Below are positions 31,201 through 42,662 of a stretch of 64,000 nt of DNA, piece after piece; the first letter of the stretch is position 1, and each line of letters begins with the position of its first letter. A program made the translations under genes and the position numbers. The stretch is taken from the NCBI GenBank assembly GCA_031772625.1, contig CM062817.1, forward strand, positions 890,492,184 through 890,556,183, given 5' to 3'. This DNA is from Pinus tabuliformis. Its lineage: Eukaryota; Streptophyta; Pinopsida; Pinales; Pinaceae. Under the pieces are notes generated by a model. That model ran no database searches and was not told the origin of the DNA. It saw only the letters and a program-made list of their open reading frames with translations.

Positions 31201-32991
31201 AGAAATGGGCTTGAACCCATCCAAGTTGGTGGGGTCGGTTTTTGTCAGAATGAAAGCTAATAAAGTAGAGCTTCTGCTCTCGTTAATATGTCCATTGGGT
31301 TTTTAATTGCTCCTGGAGGATCCTTTTAACTTGAATGCCGAAGTTGTAGAAATTGATGTGGATTCTTTCAGAGCTGGAGCTTTATCTTTCGCTATTGAAA
31401 GGTAATTGTTTTCAAATTCTTCCAGAATTTATACAAGGATTGGAATTATGCATTTTATTATTGATTGGGAATAGAATGTTTTCCAACGAGTCAACATTAT
31501 CTCTTTTTACTTCCTTGAAGGTTTTCGGAAGAACACCTAAGAAGCGATTAAACACTAGCCTTTTCTGAAGTGAGTCTTCTCCATCTTTGCATTTTCGCTC
31601 TAATACTTTATTGGAATAATTTAGTCTGTTGGTCTCAATTTTCATTTTCCTGATCTTCTTTTCCACAAACTATTTATCGATCCTTGAAGCTTGCATTCTC
31701 AATCAACTAAAAAGTGATTAAACACCCAAACCTTTTCCAAAATGAGTCTTCTGCATCTAGCAAAATCCTGCCTTCTTCCCATTGTCCTTACTGGAAGAAT
31801 TTAGTTTTTCTCTCCTAAATAAAATTATCCTAGATTAATCTCCATCCTGATCCTTTATTGCATAGACTATTTCCCATTCCTTCAAACCATTCTCTTTTAC
31901 TAAAAGTGAGTTTGGCAGTGCATTCATTAGTATACCATCCCTTCTTGCTTCTAGTCCTTTGGAAAACATTTCCTTGGCCATTTTATTCGGGACTTAATTG
32001 TCATTTAATTGATCTTTCAAGTTAGTCAAGTATTTTTTTAAATTTTCCTTAGCGAATTTGAGCAGAGCAGATCCTTACATAGGTTTCTTTTACCACCGGA
32101 TATTCATCTAGTCCACTCCTCAACTTAACGAGAGTTGGACCTATGTTAATAGAATCTAATTTGGTCAAATTAATTAGCCAATGATTACTCCTATGACATT
32201 GAGGATTTTGGAATTCCTTGAAGTTTGTATCTCAAGTCCCTCACTAACTTGTAACCTCTCCATCTTTATGATAGGATCCTCAAACCTTTCCTTTTCCTCT
32301 TGGGAGAAAATTCTCTTCCTCTAGGAGTATAGCCATCTCTTTCATGAAGGGGTCCCTTGACCAAGCCTTTTTTCTTTTCTTTTCATCTTTATGGAGGGAC
32401 ATAATCAGCCCATCGAGCTAGGTGAATGGTTGATGTCTTGAAATAGAAAGCATTAGTTGGCCAATATTGGGGCCCCACCTAGGTTCGAAACTTGGTTAAT
32501 CCACCTAGCATACTCGTGGGCGGTTGCGTTAGGCTCAAAAATATATGGGCGGACCCTCCAACTTGACCCTGGGCCTCTTCGGTGATAGGCAATAGGTCTA
32601 TCAGTTCTCTTGATTAGGACTATCCCTTGCTATAGTTTAGCTTTTTATATTAAGGTTCCTCTGATCATCCAAGACAATTGACTAAATCAATCTCCATTCT
32701 TGGAAAACAATTTACACCCATAACATTTGTAATAGAAACTTCTCCCTGAATTGGGATGTCCATGTTAATCCTAACGAGAAATCATATAAAAAACTCTTCG
32801 TACAAATAAAGTTTTGATTCTTCAAAAAGATAGGTCGTCCTTAATGATATACAAACTATTTCATGTTTGTAATCACTACATTTCTAGATTAATCTTTTAA
32901 GATTGCAGTAGAGATTTATCGAATGTAATTCCTTACACAAACTTCGTTCAATTATGTTGATGATAGTAGCATCAGATAGGTACTTCCACGT
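31201..32991. other. Unassigned stretch, decayed
   Basis: No LTR, no intact ORF, no clear family motif on either strand. The minus strand has short protein-like fragments (for example IQGEVSITNVMGVNCFPRME near 32700-32770) that suggest an old, much decayed element or gene. Confidence 0.4.
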
Positions 32992-33282
32992 TGTAACAAA
33001 CTAAATTTATATAAAAATAAACAAAAGTAATGTAAAAGACAACAAATAAGATTAATGATTAATTAGTTAGCAATTAATGAAAAGGTATGTCCCTAAGGGC
33101 ATAACCGTTAGTGAAATGATACTTACCTGGTTATATATACAGGACCCTCATTTTCATGTGTAATCATCATACATCAATTCTTTAATACAATATACACTTT
33201 ACACTTGCCATCCTATGATGGATGTATTTGTCTACGAAGTATTTTAATATTTCCGCTGCATATACGACTAGTGGTCGTTACA
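32992..33282 (+). repeat. 5' LTR of F
   Basis: Starts TGTAACAAACTAAATT and ends GTGGTCGTTACA. Repeated at 45921-46212. Confidence 0.95.
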
Positions 33283-33283
33283 T

Positions 33284-33295
33284 TGGTATCAGAGC
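33284..33295 (+). other. Primer-binding site of F
   Basis: TGGTATCAGAGC, a perfect initiator-Met tRNA match, one base after the LTR. Confidence 0.96.
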
Positions 33296-35070
33296 TTCCC
33301 CTGATCCAACCTCGGGCCATCAACCTAGTCGTCAACTATGTTGCCGTCGTGATTCTAGCATTTCACTACCAGTTTTGGAGTTTCTCCAGCTTGCTGTCAC
33401 GGGGGCTTCACGAAATGAACCTCTGTCATATCACGTGCATTCATGGCACACTAAACAATACCCCTAATTTGACTACGTAATGAAAAATATTATTTAACCC
33501 TCTACCAATACAAACCCAATACACTTTCCCGATTTAAAAAACCCCCACTTTCACTAGATATTGTAGGTATCCATTTTTTCATTAACATTTTTATGCCCCT
33601 TTATATTTGTTCATTAACTTTGAACTCCATTTTTTATACCTACCAATATAAAAACCCTTTATCCCCTATATATCTTCCAATATATTATGTGATTTTTTCC
33701 TTCAATATATATCCCCCAATATGAACCCACGTGGTATGATATTATTCCCCAGCGAAGTCCCCGTACTTGCTGTTAGGCTTTTGGCCATTAAAAAAAATAA
33801 TAATTCGAAAGTAAAAAAAAAGACTTATCAACCATAAAAAAAAAAAAGATTATTGAAATAAATAAATAAATATTAAAAAAAAAAAGGTGAAAAAAACTTC
33901 AATTTTTTTTTGAAGGGAAAAAATACTATTATGAAAAAAAAAATTGAAAAAAAAAACTATAGAAATAAAAATAAAAAATTAACAATATATATTTATTTAA
34001 AAAAAAAGACAACTTACCTATGTTGTCGCTGCAACCACGACGTCGTCAAATATCGTTGCCGCCATAGGTAACGCGTCCAATAACAAGCATCGACCCTTGT
34101 TGGGTCCCCAACACCTGGTTGCCGCAATTTCCACACATCGCAAGATCATTTTTCTACCACCTTCTCCAGCCAAGGCTCGGACCGTTCGACGCTGCTGCCA
34201 TCACACCGCTCACTACTCATACCCTGTCGCCCTCGAATTTACCTCCTGCACATCACCACTCTTCGAATTGTGCATGAATTTGTGCGGCTATTCTTGGGTT
34301 CTGCGTTTGTTTATCAAACTCTTTAGAACATTCCAAATATTAATCACATCCTGCGGTGTTACCTTTATGTAGCTTCCGCCCTGCCACCTCAGGTCGCGCC
34401 ACGACTAAATTACTAGACAAAAGTCACTGATAGGCTTTGGCCCCACCGCTGTCAAAGCTTCTCCACCGCCACACTGTTTCCTGCCTTTGTCTACCGTGTT
34501 CTACACCACCGCAACTTGTTTGGCCCACCGTCGCACAACACAGTGCGATTCCTCACTGTTCATTTCGTTGCTGCCCACGCTGCAACCATTGTTCGTCGTC
34601 ATGTGGGCAACCATTGTTCGTCGTCATTACTGTTCCAGCCGCATTCCTATCACACTGCCATCCAGAGTCTCCATTGTCCACGCTTACCGCCTTCCGGAGC
34701 CTTCATTGTCCATGCTCACCACACAATCCAGATAGTTTTCACGCCGACGTCCCCCGATAGAACCCCGTCATCTAAGCATATAACAGTGCGGTCAATCGGG
34801 TTAATTCCGGTCAAACGGTGTAAATTCATATGTATCGGTCCATCAAGCTTTACTAAATTAATTTAATTTTTACAATTAAATTAATTTAATTATTTAAAAG
34901 AGTAATAATAATAATAATAATATTTGTTATTATTATTTAATCAATTAATTAAAAAAACACAGAAAAAAACAAATTTATATATATATATAATTTAAAAAAG
35001 AAGGGGTTATATTAAGAAGAAGAAAAAGGAGGTGGCGATTACATAATACCCTAAGGCATCTCGACAAAAC
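33296..35070 (+). other. Leader region of F
   Basis: Nearly 1.8 kb without a credible gene. 33480-34020 is A/T-rich with many homopolymers; 34020-34850 is C-rich with CCGTC/CACAC words and several overlapping ORFs in all three frames (34097-34372, 34437-34760, 34487-34735, 34516-34866), none with family motifs; 34860-35000 is A/T-rich again with an ATA microsatellite near 34900. Confidence 0.6.
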
Positions 35071-35073
35071 AAA

Positions 35074-35970
35074 TGAGATCAATCATTGAAAAAAAAATGA
35101 TGGAGCTCAATTCTAAAATGACGAAGGAAGAAAGGTTTTCCTATAATGGTCTTTCAGTTACAGATCACAGACTAATTACATTAAAAGGAAGTATCCAAGG
35201 AAAATAAGTTAATGTCGCCATCAGCCCAAGCAACGATAAAAAAACATATCAACATCAATTTGGCAAATCAACTTTAATTCCAGAGCTAAGCATTGGTGTA
35301 AAGAAAAATATTTTTGACCAAAAATAGTATAAAATTAGTGATTTACAAGTGACAATAGGTCATTATGAGTACATATCTCAATTTCATGTTGTAAGGACAG
35401 ATAAAAAGATTGACATCATACTCGATCAACCTTAGTTTAAGGATTTGGGTACATTCATGTTAAACATAGAGAAACAAGTTTTCACGTTTCCATATAAAGG
35501 GAAGATCGTCATGTTTCGAGACATAACAAGTAAATCAAAATCAATAAAATCTTCATTAGAAGACCTTAAGGATATCTCAGGCTTGATGTTTCAAGATAAC
35601 GAAAAACAATATCAAAGAAGCAAAAAGAGCTTGAAGAAGTCATCTGCAGCAAAGACAAAGAAATTTTGCGTCTCAGAGATCACCAAGAAAAACTACCCGA
35701 ACAAGTCAAGAAAGCTAAAGCATCAAAGAAGGAACTCAAGGAGCATTTATTAGAATAAGAAGAAGAAAATTTACGTTTAAAGAGCCTTAACCCAACATTA
35801 GTAGAACAAATCAAGTGTTTAAAAGATGAGAAGTGAGAAGGCCAAAATAAAGTTGACTTAGAGAATGAGGAATGCTTACGTCTTAAAAATCATAATCAAA
35901 CTCTGCTCAAACAGATTAAAAAATGCAAGGACAAAAATAAGTCATTGATGAATAGGTTCAAAGAACTTGT
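35074..35970 (+). pseudogene. Degenerate protease-like ORF of F
   Basis: Read from the ATG at 35074 (MRSIIEKKMMELNSKMTKEE), with several stops. The fold is that of a retroviral protease domain judged by its end: KIDIILDQP, stop (family W), FKDLGTFMLNIEKQVFTFPY then KGKIVMFRDI. At the place of the active-site DSG or DTG the text is VNVAISPSND, so the catalytic Asp is absent. A Lys/Glu-rich, coiled-coil-like tail follows to about 35970, where element G is inserted. A similar arrangement is in the intact ORF at 42663-43913. Confidence 0.7.
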
Positions 35971-35977
35971 CACAAAG

Positions 35978-37762
35978 TGTTAAAATTGGAAACTAGGGCC
36001 AAACTCCATGTGGGTCATCTTATTTATGGAAGCTGATATTTTTCTTGGATCCCTTTCATCAAAAGGTGTAGGATTGATCTAAAGATCATCCGATTTCGAT
36101 AAATATTCATGGAGATATGAATTTATTTGTGTTATGGACAATTCGTCAAGGTCGGCCAACAACTAAATTGCCCCCTCTTGTGCTCCACGTTTTGGTATAA
36201 ATACAAGTGCCTTGCAAGTCATTTGTACACACAACTCTCTTGAGATTTCTTCTTCTCCATTTGTTTTGGGTTTTAGTGGAAAGAATAATCTCTAAGGGAT
36301 AAACCTTGTCCTAAAAGGATTCCCTAAATACAGTCCTAGATGATGCCCTAGCAACTCTACGCATGACCTAGATCAAGGAAGAAAGCCCTCATCTATTACG
36401 CTGTCAAGGAAGAAAGCCCTTATCTACTATGCTGTCCCAAGGGTGACCCTAACCACAGTTATGGAGATGCCCTAAATACACAGCCATGGAAATGAAGGTA
36501 GAAACCCTAGCTGCATGTCTAAGGAGGAGAGATGCCCTAATATTAATTTCTACGTTGCCTAATGGAGATGGTACCTAAATGCTGTCTTAGAAGAGAAGTT
36601 CTACACAAGTAATGCCCTCGCTGTCATGGAGCTCTCACACTTAAATGCTGAGGTAAAGAAGCCACCTCCAACTATCCTTAACGCTGTTCTCTAACTGCTG
36701 TTTTGATTGTCATAGATTGTTGTCTTAATGGAAGCCTATTGTTGTCACCTAAATGCTGAGAGGAGAAGACATTGGCATTGCTATGTGCTAGGCCGCAGGC
36801 CATAGCACTATAGCTAGCCACCTTGAATATGACAGCTGGATGTATAGTGCAACATAGTGCACAATGGGACAACAATGGTACAACAATGTGAGAACAATGG
36901 AACATGGTGCAACATATGGTACATCAATGGGACAATAATGGTACAACAATGGGACAACAATGGTACAATGGTACAACAATGTGACAACAAGGTACATGGT
37001 GCTGCAAACTCATTGGACAACATAATGATGGGACAACAACATGTTAGGACAACACAATGATTAGGATAGCTATGACATTGTGCAGCAGTGGCACAATAGG
37101 ACAACAACAACAAGAAGAAGTACATGGTCGCTGTACATAGTGGTATGGTACATGGGACAACTGTATTTAGTGCAACAAGTTCATGGAGCTGCAATAGTAT
37201 GGTACATGGGACAATAACAACAACAAGGTGCAACAAGCATAGTGCTACAAGCACATTGGGACAAAAGTATGGTACTTGGTGCAACAAGTACACAAAGCAG
37301 CAATGGCACAACAAGCACATGGGTGACAACATGGTGCAGCAGTGGCACAAGGTAAAACAGTGCTAGACATTGGGACAACAATGCAACAATATGATGTGTA
37401 CAACATGGTCATAAGGCCCAACATTGTGATGATGGGTGTAGCATGGTGCAACATGGTGAGGTGCAACATGATGACGAGATGCAACACAATGATTGGTGAA
37501 GGAGTCATCTTGGAGAATCAGTTTAAGCAACATGTATTCAATTGATCTCATGTATCATCTTCTTAGAGATGATCTATGCTCTTATCTAGATAAGTCAAAG
37601 TGTTGACCTCTGTTGTAAATGTACTATCTCTCTCTCTCTGCTGAACTATTGAAGAACATATAAAAAGAATTGATCAAGGGTTTGTCCCTGGCTAGTACCA
37701 CATCTTGTGTCCTCTTGTCTTGGCTTGTCATCTGCGATTTATGTTTATGTTCTATTTGTGGA
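35978..37762 (+). repeat. 5' LTR of G, 3'-truncated
   Basis: Matches 40731-42207 plus 44822-45227 of the 3' LTR. It includes a minisatellite-like stretch (36848-37400) of GGGACAACAATGG/GGTACAACAATG-type units and a CT microsatellite at about 37627. ORFs on both strands in this stretch are products of the repeat. Confidence 0.92.
36848..37400. repeat. Degenerate minisatellite in the G LTR
   Basis: Dozens of variants of the word ACAACAATGG, spaced by GGTAC, GGGAC or TGTGAC. The same repeat is in the other LTR at 41600-42200. It keeps several frames open on both strands, which explains the many overlapping ORFs. Confidence 0.9.
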
Positions 37763-37900
37763 AAGAAATACAGCTGGCTTGTTTGTAATAAGTTCGGCCA
37801 TTATGCAAAGGAGTGTCCGAATGGTAGGGACAAATATCATGATGAAGATAACAATCATTCCAAGGACATCTTCAATGATTGGAGGAATGAAAGGTAATGC
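37763..37900 (+). pseudogene. G gag zinc-knuckle fragment
   Basis: Text GKKYSWLVCNKFGHYAKECP carries the end of a copia nucleocapsid knuckle; the first Cys pair is only partly kept (ICGKKY...VCNKFGHYAKEC). It abuts the truncated LTR. Stop at 37895. Confidence 0.8.
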
Positions 37901-37989
37901 AGGTCATCAAGGAAATCACTGACTCTTCAAAGAAAGCAAGGAACCCCAGGTATGAAGAATCAAATGTTGTTTCTGATAAGATAAAGAAT

Positions 37990-38470
37990 CAATATCTTGT
38001 ATTGGCCCTGTCCTTCAGATTCTGTGGGAATCTGGCTTATTGATTGTAGTGCTTCAAGGCACTTCATCGGATAGAAGGGTGATCTCTCTAATTTGGTAGA
38101 GATGGAAACAATTGTGGGATTATACTTGGAGCCGATACCACCTATCTCGGAAAGAGTGTAGGGAATGTTACCCCTCAATTGAATGAGGGTAACTCGATTC
38201 ATTTACAAAGATCTCTTTTGTGTACATGATTGCAAGAAGAACCCAGTTTCCATTTCAGCAATGGAAGTCAAAGGTTTCAGGGTGGCATTCATTGATGGAA
38301 AGGTACGTGTTTGAAAATAAAATTTCCAAAGATGCTTTTACTCATGGGTTTAGGGTTGGAAATTCGTATCAAGTTGCAAGATGGTCTACTTATGGGGCCC
38401 TACCCGATGTGAGTGAGATGGTGACAGGGATGCCTGAATTCAAGAAGAGCATGAAGGTACATGTCTGAGA
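37990..38470 (+). pseudogene. G protease/integrase-region remnants
   Basis: Only short similarities survive. Around 38030-38110 the + strand has WLIDCSASRHFIG-like text (family protease motif WxxDSGAS-H). No intact domain can be drawn. Much of the integrase and early RT must be deleted because RT C-terminal text begins at 38550. Confidence 0.5.
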
Positions 38471-38549
38471 TGTGCCGAAGGAAAATCTTACAAGGGGACC
38501 ATTCCCCTCATGTAGCAGGTCCACAAGTTTGGAACAACCCGAGGAGTTT

Positions 38550-39640
38550 GAGATTCATGATCGGGAATCTCATGTATATAGGTGGAAGAAATCCCTCTAT
38601 GGCTTGAAGCAAAAGCCCCGGGCGTAGTATGAGAGGATTGATAGCTATCTGATGAAGCTGAGATTCACTAGGAGTGAAACCAATCCAAACCATTGCTCGA
38701 AGGTTGTGGATGATAGACCTCTCATACTGGCACCTTCTGAGGATGACCTATTTCTGACAGGTGCAGACCCTCTCATTTGCAGAAGTAAGAGGGAGTTGGG
38801 TTCTGGATGTGCAATGGTAAACTGCAAGCCCATGACTACCTCGAGGATCTTAAATTTTAGAAGCTATATGGTAGTGATGTCAGAGCAGATTTGGGAAATG
38901 CCTTTGAGTTTCATAAAGTCATTCGCGTTGGTGTTCTTGGTGAACTTCCATTCGGACATATGTTTTGCGGTTAGCATGATGAGCTCATATATGGTTGAGC
39001 CTCACTGGATTGGTGCCAAGAATCTTCTGAGATATCTTCAGGGAACAATCTCATGAATTGAGATACACTGCCAGAAATGTGAAACTGCATGATGATTAGA
39101 ATGCTGACTAGGCACGCAGTGTGGAGGATCTCAAGAGCACTTCTGAGTGATGATTGTCTTTGGGTTCTGCGCAATATCCTGGATGAGAAGGAAGCAGAAG
39201 ATGGTTGCTTTGAGCACCACTGAGACTGAATACATAAATACAAGTATGACCTCGTGTGAAGCTGCCTGGTTGCGGGAGCTCTTCAGTGAGCTGTTTGTAC
39301 ACATGATGGATACCACCGTGATGTTGTGTGTCAACAAGGGGGGGATTCGATTGTTGAGGAATCCCGTATTCTATGATTGCTCCAGTATATAGACATCATA
39401 TACTACCTTATATGGGATATTGTACGTCGATGAGAAAGGATGCTCTATCACGTTAAGACTGATGTACAGGTTGCAGACATTCTGTCAAAGCCTCGGGGAA
39501 AGGTCAAACCTGTGACTTTCCTGAACGACTTAGAGTATTTGAGAGACCTTCTTATGAGGGTCCTGCATGTTGCATGCATTGAGCTCTGGGAGCTACGGGG
39601 GGCTTGGGGTACTACTGGAGCAACACGGGGACCATAGGGC
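38550..39640 (+). pseudogene. G reverse transcriptase end and RNase H
   Basis: YRWKKSLYGLKQKPRA, a TAG in place of the family Trp, then YERIDSYLMKLRFTRSE (RT end). After a deletion of the YVDD region the connection and RNase H follow: ALVFLVNFHSDICFAVSMMS, KNLLRYLQGTIS, ISWMRRKQKMVALSTTETEY, TSCEAAWLRELFSELF and ADILSKPRGK. All are copia hallmarks. Several stops and frame changes. Confidence 0.9.
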
Positions 39641-40112
39641 GACTCACCCTCCCCTAATGGTGCACTGTGTATAGGGTGAATGGCTCAACCTTCCCCTGTG
39701 ATAACCCGAGGCGACTTAGGGACAAGATGAATGGTTCTCCTGTCGAGGCATCCTACCCATGCAGTCTGGGACTCATGGGAAGTACCTCTCATTTGGCCAT
39801 TGAGAAGGGAAATGGGGTTAGGGACCATAGTAGTACTATCGATGGACGCATCGTTGTATCTACCGTACTCCTTATGCTAGGATGACATCCATTGATCTGG
39901 AATCAATATGAGTGGTTTGAGACACTCTTTTGTGATATTGATCTGGGATCAATAAAACTAACTTCGGGTCAGTAGAGAATGGAATGAGACATTAATAGAT
40001 TAAAAATTTAATATTAATACAATTTACTAATTAATTTTAATACATCAACTATTATTAATATTAATGAAAAATTTTAAAATTTTAATACAATATTACTATT
40101 CATTAGATACTA

Positions 40113-40159
<47 letters not shown>

Positions 40160-40730
40160 AATAAATAAATATTTATTTCACATTATTAAAATTATTAACA
40201 ATATTTAATAATTATTAATATTATTTATTAAGTTCATTATTAAGGTTTGATATTATTAATACTTATTGAGTTCATCATTAAGGTTTAATTAAAAAAAAAA
40301 ATTAAAAATCTGCAATTAAAATTCTTAAAAACAAAGCCGACATTCATCTCATCCTAAAATCCACTCTCCTCACAACTATTTAAATCCCTCAATTAAGCTC
40401 TTCTTCTATCAACATTCAAGAAAGTCCTGATGATGTATCCTAGTTTGGATTTGAAACGTTGACGAAAAATAAGTTTTACTGTGGATTCTCTGGTAACTAT
40501 GTCTAAAGATATATACCACAGATGTCTTAAATCTAGAATGAGACATTCTCAATCAATTCTTCTTCTTCATGGTTCAACAGAGCAGAGCAGAGTAGAGCTC
40601 AATAGAGCAGAGTAGAGCAGAACAAATCTTAGTAGAGCAGAGCTCTGCAGAGCAGAGCAGAGCAGTGCAAGGCACTGATGGCAGAGATAGTACAGTCTGG
40701 CAGGTGGATCTCTCGCTAGTTGAGAGGGAG
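39641..40730 (+). other. G 3' noncoding region with microsatellites and polypurine tract
   Basis: 39641-39960 mixed sequence, ORF 39667-39885 without family features. 39990-40320 strongly A/T-rich with (AAT)n and (AAAT)n runs at about 40118-40170. 40577-40668 is built of GAGCA/GAGTA units. The tract TGAGAGGGAG at 40721-40730 is the polypurine tract before the 3' LTR. Confidence 0.75.
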
Positions 40731-42207
40731 TGTTAAAATTGGAAACTAGGGCCAAACTCCATGTGGGTCATCTTATTTATGGAAGCTGATATTTTTCTTG
40801 GATCCCTCTCATCGAGAGGTGTAGGATTGATCTAAAGATCATCCGATTCTGATAAGTATTCATGGAGATATGAATTTATTTGTGTTATGGGACAATTCGT
40901 CAAGGTCGGACAGCAACTAAACTGCCCCCTCTTGTGCTCCACGTTTTGGTATAAATACAAGTGCCTTGCAAGTCATTTGTACACACAACTCTCTTGAGAT
41001 TTCTTCTTCTCCATTTGTTTTAGGTTTTAGTGGAAAGAAGAATCTCCAAAGGATAAACCCTGTCCTAAAAGGATGCCCTAAACACAGTCCTAGATGATGC
41101 CCTAGCAACTCTACGCATGACCTAGATCAAGGAAGAAAGCCCTCATTTACTACGCTGTCAAGGAAGAAAGGCCTCATCTACTACGCTGTCCCAAGGGTGA
41201 CCCTAACCGCAGTTATGGAGATACCCTAAATATGCAACCATGGAAATGAAGGCAGAAACCCTAGCCGCAGGTCTAAGGAGGAGAGATGCCCTAATCTTAG
41301 TTGCTACGCTGCCTAATGGAAATGGTACCTAAACACTGTCTTAGAAGAGAAGTTCTACACAAGTAATGCCATCGCTGTCATAAAGCTCTCACACTTAAAT
41401 GCTGAGGTAAAGAAGCCACCTCCAACTATCCTTAACGTTGTTCTCTAACTGCTGTTTTGATTGTCATATATTGTTGTCTTAATGGAAGCCTATTGCTGTC
41501 ACCTAAATGCTGAGAGGAGAAGACATTGGTATTTCTATGTGCTAGGCCGCAGGCCATAAAACTATAGCTAGCCACCTTGAATATGACATCTAGTTGTATA
41601 GTGCAGCATAGTGCACAATGGGACAACAATGGTACAATGGTACAACAATGTGACAACAATGGAACATGGTGTAGCGTATGGTACAACAATGGGACAACAA
41701 TGGTCAATGGCATATAGTGCACAATGGGACATCAATGGTACAATGGTACAACAATGTGACAATAGGGTACATGGTGCTGCAAATTCATTGGACATCAAAA
41801 TGATGGGACAACAACATGTTGGGATAGCAACATGTTAGGACAACATCATGTTAGGACAACAACATGTGGGGACAACACAATGATTAGGACAACTATGACA
41901 TTGTGCATCAGTGGCACAATAGGACAACAACAACATCAAGTACATGGTGGCTGTACATAGTGGTGTGGTACATGGGACAATTGTATTTAGTGCAGCAAGT
42001 TCATGGTGCTACAATAGTATGGTACATGGGACAACAACAAAAACAAGGTGCATCAAGCATAGTGCTGCAAGCGCATTGGGACAACAATATGGTACTTGGT
42101 GCAACAAGTACACAAAGCAACAATGGTACAACAAGCACATGGGTGATAACATGGTGCAACAGTGGCACAAGGTACAACAGTGCTAAACACTGGGACAACA
42201 GTGCAAT

Positions 42208-42653
42208 TGTTGTAGATCTAACCCAGAATATTATAGATCTGATATAAAAGTATAAGAGAATGCAAATAAACCCAAAAATAATATGAAATGATACTTTATT
42301 GATCAAACCCTTAAGGTAGGGCAACACCATATATTCACTCCTTAAGGAAGGAGAACACTCCACAAGCCATATGCTCGTTCATACAAGAATACTTCACTTC
42401 ATCTTCATATCTCTCCATGTGGAGTCTCTAGCCTCTATATAGGCCTCATACATACAATACCATGCATCATTACCATGGTTCCCTCATACCATCAACTAAT
42501 ACCATGGGCCCATTACATTATTATTAACTACTTGTGGTCCCTTACATGACATGGGTTAACCACCTTATTTATTATTATGGCCCATTCCATTATTACATTA
42601 TTACCTTGGGTACCTCCCTTGGTACCCCATATTACCCCCCTAGGTACATAACA
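42208..42653 (-). repeat. 3' LTR of H
   Basis: Starts TGTTATGTACC and ends GATCTACAACA on the minus strand. Pair of 44376-44821. Confidence 0.96.
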
Positions 42654-42662
42654 TTCACCTCC

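Noticed and set aside
32560..33000. Host gene on the minus strand
   Set aside because: Only short protein-like fragments with stops; no splice structure or motif.
34097..34866. Cluster of + strand ORFs in the leader of F
   Set aside because: Three frames overlap, composition is simple (His/Pro/Cys/Ser), no start context or family motif.
36678..37551. Many overlapping ORFs on both strands with Cys/Val/Leu-rich or Asn/Thr-rich text
   Set aside because: They arise from the ACAACAATGG minisatellite, occur in five or six frames and are copied in the other LTR.
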